Source of the DNA: JAPLSN01 sp964482955 | Lineage (GTDB): Bacteria > Spirochaetota > Spirochaetia > Treponematales > UBA12059 | Length of the DNA stretch: 64,000 nt | NCBI GenBank assembly: GCA_964482955.1 | Contig: CAYZZW010000011.1 | Location: 1-64,000, forward strand | Direction of reading: 5' to 3' | Shown: piece after piece, positions 39,261 to 46,372 of the stretch | How positions within the stretch are numbered: position 1 is the first letter of the stretch | Layout of the letters: every line of letters starts with the position of its first letter | Made by a program: the position numbers and the translations under genes | The notes under the pieces: model-generated | The model's database searches: none | Seen by the model: the letters and a program-made list of their open reading frames with translations, nothing else | What the model was told of the DNA's origin: nothing

Positions 39261-39994
39261 AAGCGCTCGTCATAGTCGATTCCGATTCGACCCACGATCT
39301 CCTCTCGTTCTACCTGCGTCCGCTCGGGTTCGACCTGATCCGCTACCGGAACCCCCTCAAGGCCATCGACAACCTCGAGGAGATCGCGCCGGAGGCGGTG
39401 ATCATGAGCGCCCGCGACTTTCCCCGTCACTGGAAACCGCTCGTCTCGCTCGTGCGCCGGACCGCGAGCAAGGAAAAGTGCGTCTTCATCCTCCTCAAAG
39501 GGGATTTCTTCAGCTTCGAGGAGGCCGCGAAGGCCGCGTACCTCGGCGTGAACGGCGTCGTCCGGGAAACCATGGACGACGCGGCCGAGATCAACCGCCT
39601 CCAGCTGCTCCTCAAGCGCTACGTCGAGATCGACGACGCCCGCTCGGACGACCGCCTCGTGCCGACGGCGATCGACCGCTTCGACTTCGCGTTCAACCAT
39701 CCGGAGAGCTCCGCCATCGTCTCCGGCCGAATCGAGACCATCAGCGCGACGGGCATCTCGTTCAAGCCGGACATCCAGTACGCGGCCGCGGACCTGTCGA
39801 TCGGCTCGGTGATGGAGGACTGCTCGCTCCGCGCGGGGCAGACGGTGATCGGCTGCAAGGCGAAGCTCGTGCGCAAGGGCAACACCCTCGCCTTCCGCTT
39901 CGTATCCATGGACGACGAGGGCCGCAAGGATTTCGAGGACTACCTCAAGGCGAGCCCGGAGCGCCGCGTCGGCGCCCTGTTGAAAAAGAAATGA
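39257..39994 (+). CDS. Degenerate receiver fused to a PilZ-like domain
   Basis: 245 residues. Residues 1-125 have the alternating pattern of a receiver domain (MKALVIVDSDSTHDLLSFYL), but the phospho-acceptor position reads VIMSARDFP, so the usual Asp appears replaced by Ser. The C-terminal about 100 residues show beta strands and SATGISF, which fit a PilZ fold; the usual RxxxR c-di-GMP motif is not evident. It is likely a phosphorylation-independent adaptor. It is coupled to the upstream secreted protein gene. Confidence 0.6.
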   Translation: MKALVIVDSDSTHDLLSFYLRPLGFDLIRYRNPLKAIDNLEEIAPEAVIMSARDFPRHWKPLVSLVRRTASKEKCVFILLKGDFFSFEEAAKAAYLGVNGVVRETMDDAAEINRLQLLLKRYVEIDDARSDDRLVPTAIDRFDFAFNHPESSAIVSGRIETISATGISFKPDIQYAAADLSIGSVMEDCSLRAGQTVIGCKAKLVRKGNTLAFRFVSMDDEGRKDFEDYLKASPERRVGALLKKK

Positions 39995-40008
39995 CGCGTC
40001 GGTAGTAT
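39980..40008 (+). promoter_or_regulatory. Predicted arsR-type gene promoter (leaderless layout)
   Basis: TTGAAA (39980-39985), 17-base spacer, TAGTAT (40003-40008), seven bases, then ATG 40016. It overlaps the end of the upstream gene. No ribosome site lies between. Confidence 0.65.
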
Positions 40009-40015
40009 GTCAGCC

Positions 40016-40318
40016 ATGGATTCGACGAAGCCGTGCGGGGACGAATTTCTCATCGAGTACGCCGCGAAGCTCAAGGCGGTGGGCCACCCGATCAGGCTTC
40101 GCCTCCTCTGCATGATCGAGCGCCGCGAGGATCCCTGCGTGACCGACCTCTGGCAGTGCATGAAACAGCCGCAGCCGGTCATTTCCCAGCACCTCTCCAT
40201 CCTCAAGCAGAACGGCATAGTGGACGCCGAAGTCCAGAAGACGAAGCGCGTCTATTCGATCGTCGACCCGTTCATCAAGAAACTCGTCGCGGCCATCCTC
40301 TCCGACAACAAGTCCTGA
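40016..40318 (+). CDS. ArsR-family winged-helix regulator
   Basis: 100 residues. Typical ArsR fold: LKAVGHPIRLRLLCMI, then VTDLWQCMKQPQPVISQHLSILKQNGIVDAEVQKTKRVYSI. Cysteines lie at the helix near DPCVTDLWQC, close to the metal-binding helix of ArsR/SmtB, but the motif is not the ELCVCDL form, so metal sensing is uncertain. I prefer ATG 40016 over 40007, which lies inside the -10 box of the predicted promoter. Confidence 0.85.
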   Translation: MDSTKPCGDEFLIEYAAKLKAVGHPIRLRLLCMIERREDPCVTDLWQCMKQPQPVISQHLSILKQNGIVDAEVQKTKRVYSIVDPFIKKLVAAILSDNKS

Positions 40319-40331
40319 CCTCCCCTCCCGA

Positions 40332-41519
40332 TCAGCGCGCCAGCTTGTTCCTCGCCCGGTTCCCCCAGACGCCGGCTCCCCGGCCGTCCGCGACGATCGC
40401 GTACACGGTCCGCGCGGTTCCGGCGGCGTTCTTGCGCTCGAGCGCCTCGCCGAGGCGGTAGAGCAGCCTGAAGAGGTCGACCGACTCGGCGTACGCGACG
40501 ATCGCGGGCTTGCGGAGCGCCGTCTCGAGGAGGCCGGCCACGGTCTCGAAGACGAATCCCGGATCGTCGCTCGACACCGACTCGATGATGTTCCCGCAGA
40601 CGATGTCCACGGCCGCGGCCAGGTAGAGGAGCGCCCGGTCGTCGCGATTCGATTCCAGGTAGAAGGTGCCCAGTTCGTCGAAGGCCCGCAGGGCGAACGG
40701 CGACTTGATCCGGTAGAGCGATATGAACTTGTCGAAGCCCGCGCGCGAGCCTGGCTCGGTGAGCGTCTCCATCATCCGGGCGCGGAGGTAGTCCTTCGAG
40801 CCGTCGGCGAACAGCGGATCGGCGTCGGCCACCGCGAGGAGCGCGGACTCGCAGTCGCGCATCCGGCCTTCGGTCCGGTAGACGGACGAGAGCTCGTACA
40901 GGACCGTAAAGCGGTCGTCCGGGACGCGGTAGGAATCGGCCATGGCGACGGCGCGCTCGAACTGGATGCGCGCGAGGGCGTATTCGCCCTCCTGCATGAA
41001 CACGAGCCCGATCCAGTACTCGGCTTCCGGAAATGACCCGAGGCGCCCGATCTCGCGGCGCAGCGACGCCACCGAGTCGGCGAAGGTCGAGACCGGCCGC
41101 TCCTCGAGCGCGAGCGACAGGGCTTCGAGGTAGTTGCGGAACCCGTCGGCTATCCTCCGGGAACGCAGGAGCTCGATCTTCTTGCGGAGCGAACCGCCCG
41201 ATTCCCGTTCGAGGGCCGCGATCTCCGTTTCGATGAAGTCGCGCTCCATGAAACCGGACATCACCTTGTCCATCGAGTCGCCCGCGTACCGGGCGGGACC
41301 GGAGCCGAGCGCCGAATCGAGCATGACGAGCGCGCGGCCGTAGACGTCGCGCCGCTCGGCCACCACGCCGCGGAAGGCCACGAGGGCTTCCGCGTAGCGT
41401 CCTTCGCGGAACAGCTTCTTGCCATTCTCGAAGCCGAGCCACGAATTCCCCTGCGCCCCGAGTTCCGACGCGAGCGCGAAGAGGACGAGAACCGCTATCT
41501 TCACCGGATGTTTCATCAT
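40332..41519 (-). CDS. Secreted TPR-like protein
   Basis: 395 residues. Signal peptide ends near ELGAQGNS. The mature part is alpha-helical with at least three TPR-like repeats (NGKKLFREGRYAEALVAFRGVV; EYWIGLVFMQEGEYALARIQFERAV; LGTFYLESNRDDRALLYLAAAV). It is probably a periplasmic scaffold. ATG 41519 overlaps the ispG stop as ATGA. Last gene of mutS-ispG-TPR. Function unknown. Confidence 0.78.
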   Translation of the reverse strand: MMKHPVKIAVLVLFALASELGAQGNSWLGFENGKKLFREGRYAEALVAFRGVVAERRDVYGRALVMLDSALGSGPARYAGDSMDKVMSGFMERDFIETEIAALERESGGSLRKKIELLRSRRIADGFRNYLEALSLALEERPVSTFADSVASLRREIGRLGSFPEAEYWIGLVFMQEGEYALARIQFERAVAMADSYRVPDDRFTVLYELSSVYRTEGRMRDCESALLAVADADPLFADGSKDYLRARMMETLTEPGSRAGFDKFISLYRIKSPFALRAFDELGTFYLESNRDDRALLYLAAAVDIVCGNIIESVSSDDPGFVFETVAGLLETALRKPAIVAYAESVDLFRLLYRLGEALERKNAAGTARTVYAIVADGRGAGVWGNRARNKLAR

Positions 41520-42556
41520 AGACCGCACAACGCTTCCTCGAATTCCTTATCGGCATCTTCCGCCGGCACCGTCCGCCAGATCGATCCTTTTTTGAAGATC
41601 ACGACCTTGCCGCCGCCGCCCGTGATCCCGAGATCGGCGTGCCGCGCCTCTCCCGGGCCGTTCACGACGCAGCCCATGACGGCCACGGTCACCGGCTTTC
41701 CGAGCGCGTACACGCGTTCCTGCCAGCGCGTCAGGAACGCGTGGGTGTCGAAACCCGCGCGTCCGCAGCGGGGGCACGAGACGATCGACGGCCGGTCGCG
41801 CCGTCCGTCGGCGAGCGCGACGATCTCCTGCCCGGCGAGCGTCTCGGAGAAGACGGTGTCCGAAAGCGATACGCGGATGGTATCCCCGATTCCCTCTTTG
41901 AGCAACGTGTAGAGCGCCGCGGCCGACCTGACGGCGCCGGTGACGGCCGGACCGGCCTCGGTGACGCCGATGTGCAGCGGCAGGTCGTGCCGCGACGCGA
42001 AGAGGCGGTTCGCCGCGAGCGTCTCGTCCACGTCGCTCGCCTTCATCGAGACGATCACGTCGCGGAAACCGAGTTCGTCGAGGGCCGCCGCCTCGCGCTC
42101 GGCCGCTTCCACGAGGGCGCGAACGCCGTCCGAGTCCCGGAGATCCTTCGGAAGCGAACCGGAGTTCACGCCGATGCGGATCGGCACGCCCTTGTCCGCC
42201 GCCTTGCCCGCGACCTCGCGGAGACGCTCGCGGCTCCCGATGTTGCCCGGATTCACGCGGATCTTGGCGATCGGGAAGTCGAGGCAGCGGAGCGCGATGC
42301 GCCAGTCGAAGTGGATGTCGGCGACGAGCGGCATCGGAGAGCGCGCGGCCAGCGCGCCGAGCGTTTCCGCGGCCTCGAGGTCCGGCACCGCGAAGCGCAG
42401 GATCGAGCAGCCGAGCGCCTCGAGTTTCCGCATCGCCTCGAGGATCGGCTCGTACGGCGGCGCCAGGGGCTCCTTCCACATCGTCTGGACGCTGGTGGGA
42501 TACCCTCCCCCGACGATCACGTTCCCGACCTTCACCGCCCTCGTGTTCGGATTCAC
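41516..42556 (-). CDS. ispG: 4-hydroxy-3-methylbut-2-enyl-diphosphate synthase IspG
   Basis: 346-residue short bacterial form. TIM-barrel motifs VIVGGGYPTSVQTMW and ADIHFDWRIAL come first. The C-terminal iron-sulfur domain has SCPRCGRAGFDTH and GCVVNGPGEARHADLGI, giving the three Cys ligands plus Glu of a 4Fe-4S site. It makes HMBPP in the MEP pathway. GTG 42556 overlaps the mutS stop as GTGA. A longer upstream reading is inside mutS. Confidence 0.94.
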   Translation of the reverse strand: MNPNTRAVKVGNVIVGGGYPTSVQTMWKEPLAPPYEPILEAMRKLEALGCSILRFAVPDLEAAETLGALAARSPMPLVADIHFDWRIALRCLDFPIAKIRVNPGNIGSRERLREVAGKAADKGVPIRIGVNSGSLPKDLRDSDGVRALVEAAEREAAALDELGFRDVIVSMKASDVDETLAANRLFASRHDLPLHIGVTEAGPAVTGAVRSAAALYTLLKEGIGDTIRVSLSDTVFSETLAGQEIVALADGRRDRPSIVSCPRCGRAGFDTHAFLTRWQERVYALGKPVTVAVMGCVVNGPGEARHADLGITGGGGKVVIFKKGSIWRTVPAEDADKEFEEALCGL

Positions 42557-45177
42557 GCGCGTCCTCCCTTTCCCTTTCCGGATGCCCTTCCCGCTCCCGC
42601 GCCGCACAGGTCCGCCTTCAGGCGCGCCAGGAAGGACAGGGCGTCGATCGGGGTCATGCGGTCCGGATCGGCGCTCCGCAGGCCGTCGAGGACGAGTTCC
42701 TCGATCGGGAACAGGCCGAACTGATCCACCGCCTTCGGGCGGTGGTCCAGTTCGGCGGGTATGCGCTTATCGATGCCCGAGAGTTCGTCCCTGATCGACT
42801 CGGCGCGCGCCACCACTTCCGCCGGCAGTCCCGCGATCTTCGCCACGTGGATGCCGTACGAACCCGACGCGGGCCCGTCGCGGACCGTGCGGAGGAAGAC
42901 GACGTCGCCTTCGCGCTCGCTCACGGCCATCGAGCGGTTCACGAGCTTCGGATGGCGCAACTCGGTGAGCTCGTGGTAGTGCGTCGCGAACAGAGCGCGG
43001 CAGCCGATCGTCCCGAGCAGCCGCTCGGCCACCGCCCACGCGATCGAAAGCCCGTCGACGGTGCCGGTGCCGCGCCCGACCTCGTCCATGACGACGAGGC
43101 TGCGGCTCGTGGCGTTGTTGAGGATGTACGCGGTCTCGTGCATCTCGACGAGGAAGGTGCTCTCGCCGCGCGCCAGGTTGTCCTGCGCGCCGACGCGGCA
43201 GAAGATGCGGTCGACGGCGCCGACGCGCGCGGACTCGGCGGGCACGAAGCAGCCGGCCTGCGCCATGAGCGCGATGAGGGCGTTCTGCCTGAGATAGGTG
43301 GACTTGCCCGCCATGTTGGGCCCCGTGACGAGCGCGAACGAAATCCCGTCGGCGTCGAGCGAGGCGTCGTTCCTCACGAAGGCGCCGGACGGCAGGTGCG
43401 CCTCGACGACCGGATGCCGTCCCCCGACGATCTCGAGGACGCCGCTTTCGTCGACGACGGGACGCACGTACGCGCGTTCCGTCGACACCGCCGCGAACGA
43501 GGCGAGGCAATCCGCCACAGCGACGCGGCGCGCGAAGCCGAGGAGCGCGCGGACCGCTTCCTTCACGCGCGCGCGCACGCCGAGGAAGAGCTCCCGTTCG
43601 GCGTCGGCGATTCGCTCGTCCGCGTCGTTGAGTTCGGTCTCGAGCTCGACGAGCCGGTCGGTGGTGAAGCGCTCGCCGTTCGAGATCGATTGCCTTCGGG
43701 AAAAGCGTTCGGGCACCTGCGAAAGCGAGGATTTCGACACTTCGAGGTAGTACCCGATGACGCGGTTGTAGCGGACCTTGAGGTTCTGGATGCCGGTGGC
43801 GGCGCGTTCCTCCCCGACGTAGGCTTCCAGCACGGCGCGGGAGTTGTCCTTGAGGTCGCGGATGGCGTCGAGCGCGGGGTCGAATCCGCGCTTGATGAGT
43901 CCGCCTTCGTCGGTCGCGGCCGAGGGCTCGTCGTCGATCGCCCTGCCGACCAGGTCAGATACGGCCCGCAGCCCGGCGAGCTCGTCGTCGGCCAGGCCGT
44001 GGGCGATCCCCGCTTCGGCGAGCGCCGGATCGAGCGCGAAGGCTTCGAGGCCGGCGTCGATCGAGCATTTGACGCCGAGCAGGTCTTTCGCGTCCGCCCG
44101 GTCCACGGCCACGCGCGAGGCGAGGCGCTCGAGGTCCAGGCAGCGCGACAGGGAGTCGCGGAATTTCGAAAGTATCCGCTGGCGGCGATAGAGCGCCTCG
44201 ACGCCGTCGTGCCTGCGCGCGATGGCGTCGGCGTCCTTGAGGGGCCGGAGCAGCCAGGTTCGGAGTTCGCGCGCGCCCATCGCGGTCTTCGTCCGGTCGA
44301 GGGTCTCGAGGAGCGTGAACGCGCGGCCGCCGTCCTTGAGGTTGCGGTCGATCTCGAGGTTCTTCTGGGCCGATTCGTCCACGATGGCGCGCCCCTCGTC
44401 GTCGTGGCGGCTCAGGCGGTCGATGTGCGGCAGGGCGCCGCGCGCGTTGTCCTCGAGGTACGCGAGGACGACCCCGGCGGCGGCGAGCGCAGGATCGTCG
44501 TCGGGAAAGCCGAAGCCGCGGAGCGTCGCGGTGCCGAAGTGGCGGGTCGCGGTCTCAAAGCCCTTGCGAGCGTCGAAGCTCCAGTCGGGATAGCGGTTGA
44601 CCACCGCGCAGCCGGTCTCCGCGACCGCTTCCGAAAGGACGGGGTCGTCGAGGAGCGACTGTTGCACGAGGAGCTCGCGCGGCCCGAGCGCGCGGAGTTC
44701 GCGCCTGAGCCGCCCGGTATCGGCGCGCGGGAAGCTGAACGCGGCGAACACGCCCGACGAGAGATCGGCGTACGCGCACGAGAGTTCGGCGCCGCGAGCT
44801 CCGAGGCCGACGAGGTGGTTGGGGACCGAAGACTCGAGGTAATCCTCGTCGATGGCCGTGCCCGGCGTGACGATCTCGACGACGTCGCGCTCGATGATGC
44901 CCTTGCCGGCGCCCGGCTTCGTGAGCTGCTCGCAGATCGCGATCTTCTTGCCCAGCTTGAGGAGCCTGCCCACGTAGGAACGCGCTGCGTGGTACGGCAC
45001 GCCGCACATGGGGCTGTCCTGCCTGCGGGTCAGCGTCAGGTTGAGGAGCGAACTCGCCTCGACCGCGTCCTCGTCGAACATCTCGTAGAAATCCCCGAGA
45101 CGGAAAAAAAGGATAGCGTCCCGGTGTCTGGCCTTGATGTCCCGGTATTGATCCATGAGAGGCTTGTTTTCGGCCAT
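42553..45177 (-). CDS. mutS: DNA mismatch repair protein MutS
   Basis: 874 residues. The mismatch-recognition domain begins near the start with MDQYRDIKARHRDAILFFRLGDFYEMF (the Phe-x-Glu wedge region is F-Y-E). Lever and clamp domains follow, then the ATPase with Walker A TGPNMAGKST, the ABC-like signature STFLVEMHETAYILN, Walker B DEVGRGTGTVDG and an HYHELTEL switch. ATG 45177 lies 9 bases after a -10 box and has no Shine-Dalgarno (see findings). First gene of mutS-ispG-TPR. Confidence 0.96.
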   Translation of the reverse strand: MAENKPLMDQYRDIKARHRDAILFFRLGDFYEMFDEDAVEASSLLNLTLTRRQDSPMCGVPYHAARSYVGRLLKLGKKIAICEQLTKPGAGKGIIERDVVEIVTPGTAIDEDYLESSVPNHLVGLGARGAELSCAYADLSSGVFAAFSFPRADTGRLRRELRALGPRELLVQQSLLDDPVLSEAVAETGCAVVNRYPDWSFDARKGFETATRHFGTATLRGFGFPDDDPALAAAGVVLAYLEDNARGALPHIDRLSRHDDEGRAIVDESAQKNLEIDRNLKDGGRAFTLLETLDRTKTAMGARELRTWLLRPLKDADAIARRHDGVEALYRRQRILSKFRDSLSRCLDLERLASRVAVDRADAKDLLGVKCSIDAGLEAFALDPALAEAGIAHGLADDELAGLRAVSDLVGRAIDDEPSAATDEGGLIKRGFDPALDAIRDLKDNSRAVLEAYVGEERAATGIQNLKVRYNRVIGYYLEVSKSSLSQVPERFSRRQSISNGERFTTDRLVELETELNDADERIADAERELFLGVRARVKEAVRALLGFARRVAVADCLASFAAVSTERAYVRPVVDESGVLEIVGGRHPVVEAHLPSGAFVRNDASLDADGISFALVTGPNMAGKSTYLRQNALIALMAQAGCFVPAESARVGAVDRIFCRVGAQDNLARGESTFLVEMHETAYILNNATSRSLVVMDEVGRGTGTVDGLSIAWAVAERLLGTIGCRALFATHYHELTELRHPKLVNRSMAVSEREGDVVFLRTVRDGPASGSYGIHVAKIAGLPAEVVARAESIRDELSGIDKRIPAELDHRPKAVDQFGLFPIEELVLDGLRSADPDRMTPIDALSFLARLKADLCGAGAGRASGKGKGGRA

Positions 45178-45182
45178 GGCCG

Positions 45183-45211
45183 TTGCATTCTACACCAATC
45201 TCCGATAGGAT
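45183..45211 (+). promoter_or_regulatory. Predicted promoter of the STAS gene
   Basis: Plus strand TTGCAT (45183-45188), 17-base spacer, TAGGAT (45206-45211). It overlaps the opposite-strand mutS promoter almost completely. Confidence 0.6.
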
Positions 45212-45215
45212 ACAA
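45187..45215 (-). promoter_or_regulatory. Predicted mutS promoter (leaderless layout)
   Basis: Minus strand TTGTAT (45215-45210), 17-base spacer, TAGAAT (45192-45187), nine bases, then the mutS ATG at 45177. No Shine-Dalgarno sequence is present. Confidence 0.65.
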
Positions 45216-45245
45216 CCTGAGCGCTCCCGCGCTCGCGAGGTTTTC

Positions 45246-45737
45246 GTGGAAGAAGCGCTGTTCCTCAAGGAAGTCGACAACGTCATCTACATCAGGGCTC
45301 TCGGTCACGTCACCGCGGCGATGTGCGCGGAGCTCCGCGACCGCGTGTTCGACCGTCTCGAGTCCAAGCCGCCGGTGACGGACCTGTTCGTCGACCTCGG
45401 ACAGTGCGCGTACATGGACTCGACGTTCATGGGTCTGCTCGTGGGATTCAACAAGCGTTTCATGCGCTTCGCGGACAAGCCGATCACCCTGTTCGGCGTC
45501 TCGGGCGAATGCGAATGCCTGCTCAAGACGATCGGGATCCTGCGTCTCGTCAGGGTGTCCGACGGACAGGCCGCGTTCCCGCAGGCCATGGAAGACCTTT
45601 CGGGCGGCGCGCCGCCTTCGGCCGACCTCATCCTCGACGTGCACGAGAACCTGATGGAGATCTCGGCCGAAAACCGCAAGCGCTTTTCGGCGCTCCACGC
45701 CATCCTCAAGGCGCGCCCCAAGGACGACGAAGCCTGA
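45246..45737 (+). CDS. STAS-domain anti-sigma-factor-antagonist-like protein
   Basis: 163 residues from GTG 45246, which has GAGG six bases upstream; the frame also opens at 45183, upstream of the predicted transcription start. The STAS core reads VIYIRALGHVTAAMCAELRD, VDLGQCAYMDSTFMGLLVGF and LFGVSGECECLLKTIGI. The serine in MDSTFMG is at the phosphorylation position of SpoIIAA/RsbV. The extra 50 C-terminal residues are unusual. No partner kinase is adjacent. Confidence 0.83.
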   Translation: MEEALFLKEVDNVIYIRALGHVTAAMCAELRDRVFDRLESKPPVTDLFVDLGQCAYMDSTFMGLLVGFNKRFMRFADKPITLFGVSGECECLLKTIGILRLVRVSDGQAAFPQAMEDLSGGAPPSADLILDVHENLMEISAENRKRFSALHAILKARPKDDEA

Positions 45738-45743
45738 CCACCT

Positions 45744-45772
45744 CCGGCGGTGACGGGACCGTCATGCGCCGG
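45744..45772. repeat. Hairpin between two convergent genes
   Basis: CCGGCG-g-TGACGG pairs with CCGTCA-tg-CGCCGG around a two-base loop, in the 55 bases between the STAS and skp stops. No T-run follows, so it may act as a stem barrier or a weak terminator. Confidence 0.7.
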
Positions 45773-45792
45773 AAGTCCGGAGTCGCGCCCTC

Positions 45793-46332
45793 CTATCGGG
45801 AGAGCGAGGCGATCACCTTGTCGGTGATGTCGATGAGGGGACTGTACCAGATGATCGGGTTCGCGACGGAATCGGTTCCCGTCGTCGTGAACACGACCGA
45901 GAAGCCCTCGGACTCGGCGACGCGCTGGACCGTTTCGTAGACCGATCGGGCGAACTCCGATGAATCAAGCAGTTTCCGTTTCTTCTCCTCGAGTTCCACG
46001 GTCTTCCCGGTCAGGTAATCCTTGAGGTTCTTGAGCTTCGCGGCGAGTTCCTTGTCGAGCTGGGACACGACGTCCGATTTGCCCGCCTGCGCGGCGTCCG
46101 CCTTCCGTTTCTGGATATCGGATATTTCCGCCTTCATCCGGTCGAGCTGGGCCTGCACCTTGGCCCGATCGTCCTCGAACGCCCTGGCGGCCGCGGAGTC
46201 GGTCGAGTAGGCGTCATAGACCCTCACGAGATCGATGACCGCGACGCGGGTCATCTGCTGCGCGTACGCGGCTCCGGTCGCGAACAGCGAGACGGCGAGC
46301 GCGGCCGCGATAAATGCCCTTCTTCTGATCAT
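45793..46332 (-). CDS. skp: OmpH/Skp-family periplasmic chaperone
   Basis: 179 residues. Signal peptide ends near GAAYAQQ. A VAVIDLVRVYDAY start and a long coiled-coil (DRAKVQAQLDRMKAEISDIQ to about residue 130) are the Skp jellyfish pattern. The C-terminal FSVVFTTTGTDSVANPIIWYSPLIDIT returns to the core. It holds unfolded outer-membrane proteins for BamA. GGAGG lies upstream of ATG 46332. It follows bamA. Confidence 0.9.
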   Translation of the reverse strand: MIRRRAFIAAALAVSLFATGAAYAQQMTRVAVIDLVRVYDAYSTDSAAARAFEDDRAKVQAQLDRMKAEISDIQKRKADAAQAGKSDVVSQLDKELAAKLKNLKDYLTGKTVELEEKKRKLLDSSEFARSVYETVQRVAESEGFSVVFTTTGTDSVANPIIWYSPLIDITDKVIASLSR

Positions 46333-46372
46333 ATCGACACTCCTCCCGGCGCGGGCTTCGGGCCCGAGTCCG

